A stretch of 64,000 nucleotides of DNA from Tessaracoccus sp. MC1679 (lineage in GTDB: Bacteria > Actinomycetota > Actinomycetes > Propionibacteriales > Propionibacteriaceae). Both the position numbers and the translations under genes were made by a program. Shown one piece after another: positions 16,306 through 25,276 of the stretch. Each line of letters opens with the position of its first letter. The stretch's first letter is position 1. The stretch is taken from assembly GCF_014164775.1 (NCBI RefSeq), contig NZ_JACJGB010000005.1, positions 306,010 to 370,009 of the forward strand, in the 5' to 3' direction. The notes below the pieces were generated by a model. That model was not told where the DNA came from and did not search any database. It worked only from the letters and a program-made list of their open reading frames with translations.

Positions 16306-17586
16306 ATGACCTACCGCCCCGAAACGCTCGCCGTCCACGCCGGTCAGGAGACCGCTGATTCGGCCACGAACGCCCGCGCCGTGCCTATCTACCAGACCAC
16401 CAGCTACGTCTTCGACGACGCCCAGCACGCCGCAGACCTCTTCGCCCTCGCCCGCCCCGGCAACATCTACACCCGCTTGATGAACCCCACCCAGAGTGTC
16501 CTCGAGGCGCGCGTCAACGCGCTCGAGGGCGGCGTCGGGGCCCTGGCCACCGCGTCCGGTGCCGCGGCGATCACCTACGCCGTGCTCAACCTCACCTACT
16601 CGGGCGACAACATCGTCGCGCTGTCGACGCTCTACGGCGGCACCTACGCGCTCTTCGCCCACACGCTCAAGCAGTTCGGCATCGAGGCCCGCTTCGTCGA
16701 TCCAGGCAAGCCGGAGGAGCTGGCCCAGCACGTCGATGCCCACACCAAGCTGGTCTTCGGTGAGACGGTGGGCAATCCCGCGCTCAACGTCATCGATCTG
16801 GATGCCTGGTCCGAGGCGGCGCACGCCCTGGGCCTGCCGTTCATCGTCGACAACACAGTGCCCACCCCCCACCTCACCCGGGTGTTCGACCACGGCGTGG
16901 ACATCTCGGTGCACTCCGCCACGAAGTACCTGGGCGGCCACGGCACCTCGCTGGGCGGAGTGCTGGTGGACTCCGGGCGCTTCGACTGGGCCGCGCACAG
17001 CGACCGTTTCCCCGGCCTGACGCAGCCGGATGCGGCGTACCACGGTGTGGTGTGGACCGACGCGGCCGGCCCCGCCGCCTACGTGATCCGGGCCCGCACC
17101 GTACTGCTGCGCAACACCGGCGCGGCGATCGCTCCCATGAACTCGTTCCTCCTGCTGCAGGGCATCGAGACGCTCCATCTGAGGATGGAGCGTCACAGCG
17201 AGAACGCGCTCGCGGTGGCCAACTTCCTGACCGCGCACCCCAAGGTGTCCTGGGTCAACTACCCGGGCCTCGAGTCCAGCACCACCCACGAGATCGCCAC
17301 GCGCATCCTCAAGGGCGGCTTCGGTGGCCTCGTCTCGTTCGGCGTGCAAGGTGGCCGCGAGTCCGGCACCCGGCTGGTGGAGGCTCTGGAGTTGTTCAGC
17401 CACCTCGCCAACATCGGCGACGCGAAGTCGCTGGCCATCCACAACGCGTCGACCACCCACTCGCAGCTCTCCGACGAAGAACTTGCCTCCGCAGGCGTGC
17501 CGGCCGAGATGGTGCGGTTGTCCGTGGGCATCGAACACATCGACGACATCCTGGCGGATCTCACCCAGGCGTTGGACCGAATCTGA
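16306..17586 (+). CDS. metY: O-acetylhomoserine aminocarboxypropyltransferase
   Basis: PLP enzyme that makes homocysteine from O-acetylhomoserine and sulfide, 426 aa. The Cys/Met-metabolism PLP domain is clear: LAVHAGQE at the start, IYQTTSYVF, and the PLP lysine in SVHSATKYLGGHGT. The length fits MetY rather than cystathionine synthases (about 380 aa). The ATG at 16306 follows GAGGAG; an in-frame upstream start has no such site. Its substrate is supplied by MetX, encoded 1.7 kb downstream. Confidence 0.93.
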   Translation: MTYRPETLAVHAGQETADSATNARAVPIYQTTSYVFDDAQHAADLFALARPGNIYTRLMNPTQSVLEARVNALEGGVGALATASGAAAITYAVLNLTYSGDNIVALSTLYGGTYALFAHTLKQFGIEARFVDPGKPEELAQHVDAHTKLVFGETVGNPALNVIDLDAWSEAAHALGLPFIVDNTVPTPHLTRVFDHGVDISVHSATKYLGGHGTSLGGVLVDSGRFDWAAHSDRFPGLTQPDAAYHGVVWTDAAGPAAYVIRARTVLLRNTGAAIAPMNSFLLLQGIETLHLRMERHSENALAVANFLTAHPKVSWVNYPGLESSTTHEIATRILKGGFGGLVSFGVQGGRESGTRLVEALELFSHLANIGDAKSLAIHNASTTHSQLSDEELASAGVPAEMVRLSVGIEHIDDILADLTQALDRI

Positions 17587-17638
17587 GTGAGTCGCGGGAG
17601 TGGGGGCGGGTACCGTTCCCGCAGAAGGCCACCTACCC

Positions 17639-17733
17639 GCTCCCTGAGGAGGGCCGCCCGCGCGGCGTGGCCCGTCCTTTCGCTCCCTGAGGAGGGCCGC
17701 CCGCGGAGCGGCGTGGCCCGTCTCGAAGGGTTG
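17639..17733. repeat. REP-like palindromic repeat, two direct copies
   Basis: Two adjacent copies at 17639-17680 and 17681-17733 share CTCCCTGAGGAGGGCCGCCC and end GGCGTGGCCCGTC; the second continues to TCGAAGGGTTG. Within a unit, CCCT/AGGG, GAG/CTC and GGGCC/GGCCC can pair into a long imperfect hairpin, as in REP/BIME elements. They lie just downstream of metY and may also act as its terminator. Confidence 0.8.
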
Positions 17734-18051
17734 CGACTGCCACCTTCATGCGGATCTCGTGGTCGGGTGCGGGGAGCCGTGAGTCGATGTCCGGGCGGCC
17801 GTTGTCCAGGGTCTCGATGTCTCGGCCGTCTGGGTCGGTGGTCGGGTTGTGGAGGCCGCCCGGGCATCGTCTCGCGTCTCCCCGCACTCGTCCTCCCTGT
17901 GGCGTTGCCAGGTCCCGGGCGTGGGCCGGCAGGACGGCGTTGGGGTCGGGTCTGCTTGGGCGGGATGCCGGTTGGGTGATCCTCGGGTTGGGCACCGCTG
18001 CGCAGTGCCGCCCTGCCGTTCCTCACCCTTGTGTCTATGTGCGGTTATCGA
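17734..18051. other. GC-rich spacer between repeat clusters, no gene seen
   Basis: No frame here has a credible start, ribosome site or recognisable domain. Reverse-strand frames are open but Arg/Pro-rich and look like composition artefacts; a decayed coding sequence cannot be excluded. Confidence 0.35.
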
Positions 18052-18243
18052 CCCTTCGAGACGTCCTGCGGTCGCTTCGCGACGCGGGACCCTCAGGGAC
18101 CGAGCTCAGGCTGCGGCCTGTCTAGCGGCGTGACCCGTCCAATCCGTCGCCTGAGGAGGGCCGTCCGCGGAGCGGCGCCGGCCGTCATTTCGCTCCCTGA
18201 GGAGGGCAGCCCGCGAAGGGGCGCCGGCCGTCTCGAAGGGTTG
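18052..18243. repeat. REP-like palindromic repeats, mixed orientation
   Basis: A degenerate copy in reverse orientation (18052-18104, CCCTTCGAGACG ... CCTCAGGGA) is followed by two direct copies at 18148-18190 and 18191-18243, the last again ending TCTCGAAGGGTTG. A partial tail (AGCGGCGTGACCCGTCC) lies near 18124-18140. The same unit occurs at 17639-17733, so the metY-VIT interval holds at least five copies. Confidence 0.75.
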
Positions 18244-18319
18244 TATCTGGACCTGACCAGCAATCCCTGACCCACTGAGGCGGCTGCCCTGGCACCGGTG
18301 GGCCAACCTGAGAGGACCG

Positions 18320-18499
18320 CTAGTGCTGGGTCGGCGTCGACTGCTGGTGACGCCGATCCGCCTCGATGTCCTCCTCGGCGATCGAATGGTCGGAGGAGTG
18401 CAGATGCTCCCCGCCGTCCGGCCCGTCGGTCTGGCGTCGGGTGAGCTCGCTGTCGTCGACGACGGGGGTGTCGTCGGGGTTGGTGACCGGGTCGCTCAT
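18320..18499 (-). CDS. Small acidic hypothetical protein
   Basis: A 59-aa hydrophilic protein (MSDPVTNPDDTPVVDDSELT at its start), rich in Asp, Glu and His, with no recognised domain. The ATG at 18499 has a very strong TAGGAGG ribosome site, the main reason to believe it is translated. It is divergent from the VIT-family transporter gene, 48 bp apart, so they may share a regulatory region. Probably disordered. Confidence 0.65.
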   Translation of the reverse strand: MSDPVTNPDDTPVVDDSELTRRQTDGPDGGEHLHSSDHSIAEEDIEADRRHQQSTPTQH

Positions 18500-18547
18500 T
18501 GGTCCTCCTAGGCGTGCGATCGTGCTTGTCAGGGTAGCCTTTCCTGC

Positions 18548-19297
18548 ATGGACTCGCCGCCGAAACGGGTGTCGAATAATGACATGAGTCTGACCGTCGC
18601 CCCGAACCCCGTCGAGTCGGCTGAGCTGTCCGGCCGGCTGAACTGGCTGCGCGCCGGTGTCCTCGGCGCCAATGACGGCATCGTGTCCATCTCGGCCACC
18701 GTGGTGGGTGTCGCGGCCGCGACCAGCACCGTCACCCCTGTCCTGCTCGCCGGTGTCGCCGCGGTGGTGGCAGGGGCCATCTCGATGGCGTTGGGCGAGT
18801 ACGTCTCGGTGTCCAGCGCAGCGGATTCGCAGCGCTCGCTGATCGCGTCCCTGCGCATCCTCCTGACCTCCGATCGTCGCGCGGCCGACGAGGAACTCGT
18901 GGCCGCGTATCAGCGCCAGGGCCTCACGAAGGCCACTGCTGAGAAGGTGGTGGAGGAGATCGGCGAGGGGCACGCCGTGAAGGCCCACCTCTCCCAGCGC
19001 TTCCATCTGGCCGAGGACGAGATCGTCAATCCATGGCACGCGGCTCTGGCGTCGGCGGTCGCGTTCCTCGCCGGCGCTATTCTGCCGCTGCTGACGATCC
19101 TCCTCGCCCCCATCCCGCTGCGCATCCCGGTGACGGTGGTCGCGGTGCTGGTGGCGCTGGCCATCACGGGCGGGTTAGGCGCGAAGCTCGGCGGCGCGCC
19201 GGCCGGCCGTGCGGTGCTCCGAGTCGTGACGGGCGGGATGCTCGCGCTGGCCACCACCTACTCGATCGGCCTCCTCCTGGGCGTCTCCGGTCTCTGA
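18548..19297 (+). CDS. VIT1/CCC1-family transporter
   Basis: Membrane protein of 249 aa of the vacuolar iron transporter family, which moves Fe(II) or Mn(II). The first membrane helix region reads LRAGVLGANDGIVSISATVVGVA, typical of VIT proteins, followed by AISMALGEYVSVSS. A charged cytoplasmic segment (about residues 90-150) precedes three more C-terminal helices. No clear ribosome site precedes the ATG at 18548; the ATG at 18584 is possible. It ends 29 bp before metX and may be cotranscribed with it. Confidence 0.85.
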   Translation: MDSPPKRVSNNDMSLTVAPNPVESAELSGRLNWLRAGVLGANDGIVSISATVVGVAAATSTVTPVLLAGVAAVVAGAISMALGEYVSVSSAADSQRSLIASLRILLTSDRRAADEELVAAYQRQGLTKATAEKVVEEIGEGHAVKAHLSQRFHLAEDEIVNPWHAALASAVAFLAGAILPLLTILLAPIPLRIPVTVVAVLVALAITGGLGAKLGGAPAGRAVLRVVTGGMLALATTYSIGLLLGVSGL

Positions 19298-19326
19298 TCT
19301 CCTCCGGGTTGCGCAACAATGGGGGC

Positions 19327-20469
19327 GTGAACGGCCCCCTCGGAACCAGCCTCGGAGTGGTGGAGACGTCGTCGATCCGGGTCTTCGACCCGGATCGCCC
19401 GCTGATCCTCCGCAGCGGCGCCACGCTGGGCATCGTCGATGTGGCCTACGAGACCTACGGCACCCTCAACGCTGAGCGCAGCAACGCCGTCTACATCTGT
19501 CACGCGCTCACCGGCGACGCCCACGCGGCCGGATATCACGAGGGCGAGACCCGGCCGGGCTGGTGGGACACGATGATCGGCCCCGGCAAGCCCATCGACA
19601 CGAACGTCTGGTTCGTGGTCTGCTCCAATCTCCTGGGTGGCTGCCAGGGCACCACGGGTCCGTCGTCGACGAACCCGGAGACGGGCGATCCCTACGGCCT
19701 GGACTTCCCCCTCCTGGACATGGCGGACTTCGTCGAGGTGCACCGCGGCCTCGCCCGGCACCTGGGCATCGAACGGTTCGCCGCCGCCGTGGGCGGCTCG
19801 CTCGGCGGCATGCAGGTTCTCCAATGGGCGATGACCCATCCCACGGAGCTGGGCCGAGCACTGATCTTCGCCGCCTCCTCACGGCTCACCGCCCAGAACA
19901 TCGCGTTCTCCGCCGTGGGGCGGCAGGCGATCATGCGCGACTCGCACTTCCTGGACGGACGCTTCCTCATTGCGGGGACCTCACCCCGCAAGGGGCTCTC
20001 CGTGGCCCGGATGATGGCCCACATCACCTACCTCTCGGAGACCGGATTCGAGGAGAAGTTCGGGCGGACCGCCCAACGCGGCGAACTCGCCAAGAACTTC
20101 GGCGTGGACTTCGCCGTCGAGAGCTACCTCGAGCATCAGGGGGAGCGGTTCCTCTCACGATTCGATGCCCTCAGCTACCTCTATCTCACCCGGGTGATGG
20201 ACTACTTCGATCCCTTCGCGGATGAGGACGCCCTGGCGGCGCTCATCGACGATCCGGTCCGCTTCCTCATCGTGAGCTTCGACACTGACTGGCGATTCTC
20301 CACCGAGCACTCCCGCAGGATCGTCAGGCATCTGGAGGGCGCCAAGCTGCCCACCTCGTTCCGGGAGATCGCCTCCCGGTGGGGCCACGACTCGTTCCTC
20401 CTGGACGTCCCCGATTATCACGCCACGGTGCGGGCCTACCTGGAGCGCGCCGCGGAGGAGTTGGTATGA
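19327..20469 (+). CDS. metX: Homoserine O-acetyltransferase
   Basis: Alpha/beta-hydrolase-fold acyltransferase that activates homoserine for methionine synthesis, 380 aa. Motifs: CHALTGDAHAAG near the N-terminus, NLLGGCQGTTGPSS, the nucleophile serine in GGSLGGMQ, and the C-terminal GHDSFLLD containing the catalytic histidine. The GTG at 19327 gives the family's normal length; the frame is open further only because of GC bias. Overlaps metW by 4 nt. The acetyl rather than succinyl donor is inferred from the neighbouring MetY. Confidence 0.92.
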   Translation: MNGPLGTSLGVVETSSIRVFDPDRPLILRSGATLGIVDVAYETYGTLNAERSNAVYICHALTGDAHAAGYHEGETRPGWWDTMIGPGKPIDTNVWFVVCSNLLGGCQGTTGPSSTNPETGDPYGLDFPLLDMADFVEVHRGLARHLGIERFAAAVGGSLGGMQVLQWAMTHPTELGRALIFAASSRLTAQNIAFSAVGRQAIMRDSHFLDGRFLIAGTSPRKGLSVARMMAHITYLSETGFEEKFGRTAQRGELAKNFGVDFAVESYLEHQGERFLSRFDALSYLYLTRVMDYFDPFADEDALAALIDDPVRFLIVSFDTDWRFSTEHSRRIVRHLEGAKLPTSFREIASRWGHDSFLLDVPDYHATVRAYLERAAEELV

Positions 20470-21068
20470 GCGACACCCTGCGGCCGGACCTGTGGCTGAT
20501 CACCAAGCTGATCCCCGAAGGCTCCCGCGTCCTGGATCTCGGCTGCGGCGACGGCGAGCTGCTGCGCCTGCTCACGCTCAAGGGATGCTCCGGGACCGGC
20601 GTCGACATGGATCCGGGCAACCTGGTGGCCGCGATGCGCAGCGGCGTCGACGTGATCCAGCTCAACCTCGACACGCAGCTGGGGGAGTTCGGCGACGACA
20701 GCTACGACTTCGTCGTCCTCTCGCGGACGCTGCAGACCGTGCGCAAGCCCCGCGAGGTCCTACGGGAGATCGGCCGGATCGCCGTCCATTCGGTGGTCTC
20801 GATGCCCAACTTCGCCCACTGGCGCAACCGGCTGCGGCTGCTGTCGGGGCGGATGCCGATGTCGCGCGACCTGCCGTTCGAGTGGTACGACACCCCGAAT
20901 CTGCACCACTCGTCGCTGCCGGACCTGGAGCCGCTCTTCGCCGGGCTGGACATGGTGATCGATTCACGCATCGCGCTGGATGCCTCGGGAAGGGCACGAC
21001 GGCTGGGCAACGTGGCGGCCAACCTGCTGGCCAGCTCGTCGCTCTACGTGCTGCACGCTAAGCGATGA
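20466..21068 (+). CDS. metW: Methionine biosynthesis protein MetW
   Basis: Methyltransferase-fold protein of 200 aa, starting with RPDLWLITKLIPEGSRVLDLGCGDGELL (SAM-binding motif GCGDG). MetW pairs with MetX in many bacteria and raises homoserine acetylation; the adjacent, translationally coupled metX (ATGA overlap) supports this. Its last codons overlap the convergent exonuclease gene by 11 bp. Confidence 0.9.
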   Translation: MSDTLRPDLWLITKLIPEGSRVLDLGCGDGELLRLLTLKGCSGTGVDMDPGNLVAAMRSGVDVIQLNLDTQLGEFGDDSYDFVVLSRTLQTVRKPREVLREIGRIAVHSVVSMPNFAHWRNRLRLLSGRMPMSRDLPFEWYDTPNLHHSSLPDLEPLFAGLDMVIDSRIALDASGRARRLGNVAANLLASSSLYVLHAKR

Positions 21069-21948
21069 GCGCCCGGATCCGGGTCGCGGCGCCGCCGAGC
21101 GCCAGGTTCTCGGCCAGGGCATCCCACCGCTGATCGTCCACGGGGGAGCGGGTCAGGTCCGGCATCGGGAGCGTGTCGACGCAGGTCACCACCTCGCGTG
21201 CCCTCGCCAGGTAGTCGACGTCTGCCAACAGCTTGGAGCGCACCGACGGCGACATGCCTGAGCCCGGGTCGACGGCGGCCGCGACCATCGCCTCCAGGGA
21301 GGGGTAAGCGGCCACGAGCGTGGTGGCACTCTTCTCGCCGATGCCCTTGACCCCAGGGAGCCCGTCGGAGGGGTCACCGCGCAGGACGGCGAAGTCCACG
21401 TACCTCTCCGGAGCCAGGGCGTACTTCGCCGCCATCCACTCCGGCGTGACCAGCTCGTGACTGGCCACCCCGCGCGCCACATAGACAACGCTCGTGTGGT
21501 CGTCGACGAGTTGGAAGAGGTCGCGGTCCCCGGTCACCACCAGACTCGTGCCCGCATGCTGACGGGCCAACGAGGCCAGCACATCGTCGGCCTCGTGCTG
21601 CGCCACACCCACGACAGGGATGCCCAACGACTCGAGGCAGTCGCGGATCAGCGGCACCTGCCGGCTCAGGTCGTCGTCAACGAGCTCCGCCTCGCCGTCG
21701 GCCAACTGGACGACCCGGTGTGCCTTGTAGCTCGGGAGCAGGTCCACCCGCCAGTCGGGTCGCCAGTCGTCGTCCCAGGCGCACACAAGGCTGTCCGGGG
21801 CGTACTGGTTGGCGAGACGCGCGATGAAGTCCAGCGTGCCCCGCACCGCGTTGACCGGCCGCCCGTCGAGGGCCCGGAAGGTGGAGGGCACCCCGAAGAA
21901 CGCCCGGAAGTACAGGTAGGACGTGTCGAAGGCCATCAACGTGCTCAT
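21058..21948 (-). CDS. 5'-3' exonuclease (FEN-like, PolA N-domain family)
   Basis: Free-standing 5' nuclease of 296 aa. The N-terminal resolvase-like part carries metal-binding acidic residues (LMAFDTSYLYFRAFF, QHEADDVLA, VVTGDRDLFQLV), followed by the helix-hairpin-helix GLPGVKGIGEKSATTLV. Likely removes flaps or RNA primers beside the PolI enzyme. The ATG at 21948 is the first plausible start. The 3' end overlaps metW tail-to-tail. Confidence 0.9.
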   Translation of the reverse strand: MSTLMAFDTSYLYFRAFFGVPSTFRALDGRPVNAVRGTLDFIARLANQYAPDSLVCAWDDDWRPDWRVDLLPSYKAHRVVQLADGEAELVDDDLSRQVPLIRDCLESLGIPVVGVAQHEADDVLASLARQHAGTSLVVTGDRDLFQLVDDHTSVVYVARGVASHELVTPEWMAAKYALAPERYVDFAVLRGDPSDGLPGVKGIGEKSATTLVAAYPSLEAMVAAAVDPGSGMSPSVRSKLLADVDYLARAREVVTCVDTLPMPDLTRSPVDDQRWDALAENLALGGAATRIRALIA

Positions 21949-22001
21949 CCCGCCATCCTGACACAGTGTCCTCAGACCCGGGCCGGGTACTCTTGGGCCT
22001 C

Positions 22002-23516
22002 GTGATCACCCGCCCGCCGCTGCCGTTCCTGGTGTCCGCGGCGCTGGCCGTCGGGTCCGGGCTGCTCACCGGCGCGGGACAGGCGCCGATGGGGATCTGG
22101 CCGGCGACACTGATCGGCGTGGCGCTGTTCACCTGGCTGATGGTGGATCGTCGGCCCCGCTCCGCCTTCGGCCTCGGCTACCTCGCCGGCCTGGCGATGA
22201 ACACGCTGACGGTGTCCTGGATCTCGGTCCTGGGGGTGGGCGTGGGCGTGGCGTTGGTGGCGTTCCTGTCGCTGTGGTGGGGGGTGCTCGCGCTCGCGGT
22301 GTCGTGGCTGCTCAAGCTCCGCGCATGGCCGCTCCTGGTGCCCGCCGCGTGGGTGGCGGTGGAGTACGTCTCCGGCAAGGTGCCGTTCGGAGGATTCTCC
22401 TGGGCGCGGCTCGGCTACACGACGGTGGACCAACCCATGTCGGGTCTGCTCGCCTGGGTGGGCGTCACCGGGGTCGGCTACCTGGTGGCGTTGGTGGCGC
22501 AAGCGCTTCTTCTGGCCTGGTCGTCGCCCAGCCGGCGGACGGTGGCGCTGGCGGGGGTCGCCGGTGTATTCGCGCTGGGGGGACTCGCGCACCTGGTGCC
22601 GCAGTCCGAGCCGGTCGACGAGGTGAAGGTGGCCATGGTTCAGCCGGCCGTCAACCGGGCTGAGAAGGGCACCGGCACCTACGCCCGCTCCGTCACCAAC
22701 AATGCGCTCAGCGAGACCATCTTCGCGCTTTCCGAGGCCCGCGTGGGCGGCCACGAGGTTGACTTCGTGTTGTGGCCCGAGAACGCCACCGATGTGGATC
22801 CGGAGGCCGACGCCGCCACGCGAGGCCTCGTCGAGCTCTCCGTGCGGCTGGCTGGGGCGCCCGTCTTCGTGGGGGCCGTCACCGACGGGCCGGTACCGGA
22901 CTCGCGTCAGACCTCCAGCATCTGGTGGCATCCCGACACCGGTCCGGGTGCCGTCTACCACAAACGAGACCTGGTTCCCTTCGGCGAATGGATCCCCTTC
23001 CGCGACGTCCTGCTGCCCCGGCTCCCGATCCTTGAGCAGATCGGCCGGCAATCGATCCCGGGGGAGGGGCCCGGAGTGGTGTCGGCCCCCACGGAACGGT
23101 TCCCGGACCTCGTGGTAGGCACCATCATCTGTTTCGAGCTGGCCTACGACGACACCTCCTACGACCTGGTCCGGCACGGGGCGCAGGTGGTCGTGTCGCA
23201 GTCCAACACCAACACCTACGCCGGCACGTTCGAGCCGCACCAGCAGCTGGTCATCAACCGCGTCCGGGCGATGGAACTGGGCCGCGAGGTGGCGGTCTCC
23301 ACACTCAACTCGCTCTCCGCGGTCGTCGACACCCGTGGGCGCGTGCAGGAGGTCACCGCCGAATACCAGGCGGACAGCGTGCTCACCTCCCTCCCGCTGC
23401 GCACCAACGTCAACCTCTCGGTGCTGCTCAGCCCCTGGCTGGCGTGGGTTGCCGTGGCAGCAACCGCCGGTGGCATCGGCGCCGCCCTGGGGCCGCGCCG
23501 AGGTAGGGCCCGGTAG
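22002..23516 (+). CDS. lnt: Apolipoprotein N-acyltransferase
   Basis: Integral membrane enzyme adding the third acyl chain to lipoproteins, about 504 aa. Several N-terminal helices precede a nitrilase-type domain with the catalytic triad in WPENATD (Glu), KRDLVPFGEW (Lys) and IICFELAYDD (Cys), and a final helix. I chose GTG at 22002; GTG at 21966 is also possible and neither has a strong ribosome site. It precedes ppm1, as in other actinobacteria where Lnt and Ppm1 are neighbours or fused. Confidence 0.92.
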   Translation: MITRPPLPFLVSAALAVGSGLLTGAGQAPMGIWPATLIGVALFTWLMVDRRPRSAFGLGYLAGLAMNTLTVSWISVLGVGVGVALVAFLSLWWGVLALAVSWLLKLRAWPLLVPAAWVAVEYVSGKVPFGGFSWARLGYTTVDQPMSGLLAWVGVTGVGYLVALVAQALLLAWSSPSRRTVALAGVAGVFALGGLAHLVPQSEPVDEVKVAMVQPAVNRAEKGTGTYARSVTNNALSETIFALSEARVGGHEVDFVLWPENATDVDPEADAATRGLVELSVRLAGAPVFVGAVTDGPVPDSRQTSSIWWHPDTGPGAVYHKRDLVPFGEWIPFRDVLLPRLPILEQIGRQSIPGEGPGVVSAPTERFPDLVVGTIICFELAYDDTSYDLVRHGAQVVVSQSNTNTYAGTFEPHQQLVINRVRAMELGREVAVSTLNSLSAVVDTRGRVQEVTAEYQADSVLTSLPLRTNVNLSVLLSPWLAWVAVAATAGGIGAALGPRRGRAR

Positions 23517-23552
23517 CATGGCAGAGACACCACAACAGGAAAGAAGTGTTCC

Positions 23553-24332
23553 ATGACCAGTCAGGACGCGCTCGAGCGAGTTCTCGTGATCATCCCGACC
23601 TACAACGAGTCACAGAACATCGAGAGCATCGCCACCAGGATCCGCCGGGCCGTCCCGCAGGCCCACATCCTCGTCGCGGACGACAACTCCCCGGACGGCA
23701 CCGGAGCTATTGCGGACCGGCTGGCGGAGGCCGACGAACAGATCCACGTGATGCACCGCAAGGGGAAGGAAGGCCTGGGCGCCGCCTACCTGGCCGGTTT
23801 CCACTGGGGCCTCGACGAGGGCTTCGGCGTGCTGATCTCGCACGACGCCGACGGCTCCCACCAGCCCGAGGAGTTGCCGAGGCTGCTGCGCGCCATCAGC
23901 GCGGGCGCGGACATGGTCAAGGGCTCGCGCTGGGTCAAGGGCGGCTCTGTGGTCAACTGGCCGAAGTCGCGCGAGTTCATCTCGAAGGGCGGCTCGCTGT
24001 GGACGCGCCTGTGGCTGGGCATCCCGGTCAAGGACGCCACCGGCGGCTTCAACGCCTACCGGGCGTCCACGCTGCGCGGCATCAGCCTCGATGAGGTGGC
24101 CTCGGCCGGGTACTGCTTCCAGATCGACCTGGTGTGGCGAGCCCTCAAGGCCGGCTTCACCGTCGTCGAGGTCCCGATCGAGTTCGTGGAGCGGGAGTTC
24201 GGGGATTCCAAGATGAGCCGCAGCATCGTGATCGAGGCGTTGATCCGGACCACACTCTGGGGCATCGACCACCGGCTGGGTCAGCTCACCGGGGGCGTCA
24301 GGCGTGCGATCACCGGCCGAAAGGCCGCGTGA
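23553..24332 (+). CDS. ppm1: Polyprenol-phosphate mannosyltransferase
   Basis: GT2-family enzyme of 259 aa that transfers mannose from GDP-mannose to polyprenyl phosphate, supplying lipoglycan and protein mannosylation. Motifs: VIIPTYNESQNI at the N-terminus, VADDNSPDGT (acidic DxD-like site), ISHDADGSHQPEELP, and GGFNAYRAS. It lacks the extra membrane domain of some DPM synthases. AGGAAAG precedes the ATG. Downstream of lnt and coupled by GTGA to fxsA. Confidence 0.92.
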   Translation: MTSQDALERVLVIIPTYNESQNIESIATRIRRAVPQAHILVADDNSPDGTGAIADRLAEADEQIHVMHRKGKEGLGAAYLAGFHWGLDEGFGVLISHDADGSHQPEELPRLLRAISAGADMVKGSRWVKGGSVVNWPKSREFISKGGSLWTRLWLGIPVKDATGGFNAYRASTLRGISLDEVASAGYCFQIDLVWRALKAGFTVVEVPIEFVEREFGDSKMSRSIVIEALIRTTLWGIDHRLGQLTGGVRRAITGRKAA

Positions 24333-24883
24333 GCGCCGTGGATCCGCGCAAGGGAGCCCTACGGCTCGCGCTCATGGGACTGACGGTCTTCGGCCTCGTC
24401 TTCGCGGAGATCGCCGCCATCCTGTGGGTCGCCGGCGAAATCGGTTGGTGGACGTTGGCTATCCTCTCGGCCACCACCGTGCTGGGCATCTACCTCCTTC
24501 AGCGTGAATGGCGGAAGGCCTGGGGCGCCCTGTCAGCGGCGCTGACCTCCGGGCAGCTGCCATCTGGCCAGTTGGCCGACGCATCGCTGGTGTTGATGGG
24601 CGGCGTGCTGCTCGTCGTGCCTGGCCTGCTCACGGACGTGGCCGGACTGCTTCTGCTGCTACCGTTCACGCGCCCCTTCATCCGGTCGGGCATCGCGTGG
24701 TGGGCCTCCAAGACGATGCAGCGCTCAGGCGCGGCGCCCACCGTCATCCGAGGCGACGTGGTGACCGAAACGGTGACCTGGATCCCGGTCATCGACCCGT
24801 CGAGCAACGAAAACGACACGATCCGCGGGGAGGTCGTCGAGGACGACCGGCCCGCGGACCGTGATCGGGGAAAGGGTCAGTAG
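24329..24883 (+). CDS. FxsA-family membrane protein
   Basis: 184-aa membrane protein with three to four hydrophobic segments in the first 110 residues and the FxsA-typical GVLLVVPGLLTDVAGLLLLLP, followed by a hydrophilic tail. E. coli FxsA affects phage F exclusion; the cellular role is not well known. The GTG at 24329 overlaps the ppm1 stop by 4 nt. It converges on rbpA with a 7-bp overlap. Confidence 0.85.
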   Translation: MSAVDPRKGALRLALMGLTVFGLVFAEIAAILWVAGEIGWWTLAILSATTVLGIYLLQREWRKAWGALSAALTSGQLPSGQLADASLVLMGGVLLVVPGLLTDVAGLLLLLPFTRPFIRSGIAWWASKTMQRSGAAPTVIRGDVVTETVTWIPVIDPSSNENDTIRGEVVEDDRPADRDRGKGQ

Positions 24884-25218
24884 ATCCTGTCGGACTCGCG
24901 CAGCTTGGTCAGCTGCTCGTTGAGGATGTCTTCGAGCTCCGGGATCGAGCGACGCTCCCGCAGCATGTCCCAGTGGGTGCGTGCCGGTTTGGTCTGCTTC
25001 TCCTCGCCCACCACACCGTCAGAACGCACCGCGATCGATCCACACTTCTTGCACTCCCACTCGGTGGGGAGTTCCGCTTCCAGGGCGAAGGTCACCGTGA
25101 AATGGTGATCCTTCGGGCAGTCGAACGCCAGCTTCCGGCGCTCGGCGAATTCGATGCCCTGCTCGTCTTCGAACGTCTTGGAGCCCAGCCCCATGCCGCG
25201 CAGCGCACGATCAGCCAT
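24877..25218 (-). CDS. rbpA: RNA polymerase-binding protein RbpA
   Basis: Actinobacterial transcription activator of 113 aa that binds RNA polymerase and the principal sigma factor. It starts MADRALRGMGLGSKTFEDEQ as in the family, has a zinc-site cysteine pattern (FDCPKDHHF, WECKKCGS), and ends with the sigma-interacting TKPARTHWDMLRERRS region. AAGGAGG lies before the ATG at 25218, ruling against the start nine codons upstream. Marks the organism as an actinobacterium. Confidence 0.95.
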   Translation of the reverse strand: MADRALRGMGLGSKTFEDEQGIEFAERRKLAFDCPKDHHFTVTFALEAELPTEWECKKCGSIAVRSDGVVGEEKQTKPARTHWDMLRERRSIPELEDILNEQLTKLRESDRIY

Positions 25219-25276
25219 GTTTGCCTCCTTCGTCTGCTTCACCAACGAACCGGGGCGCCGATTCGTTCCTCAGCCG

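Noticed and set aside
17633..17995. Reverse-strand 120-aa open frame in the repeat region
   Set aside because: It runs through the palindromic repeats and has Pro/Arg-rich composition; might be a decayed gene but cannot be supported.
17639..18243. CRISPR array
   Set aside because: Copies are too few, adjacent without regular unique spacers, and of mixed orientation; no cas genes.
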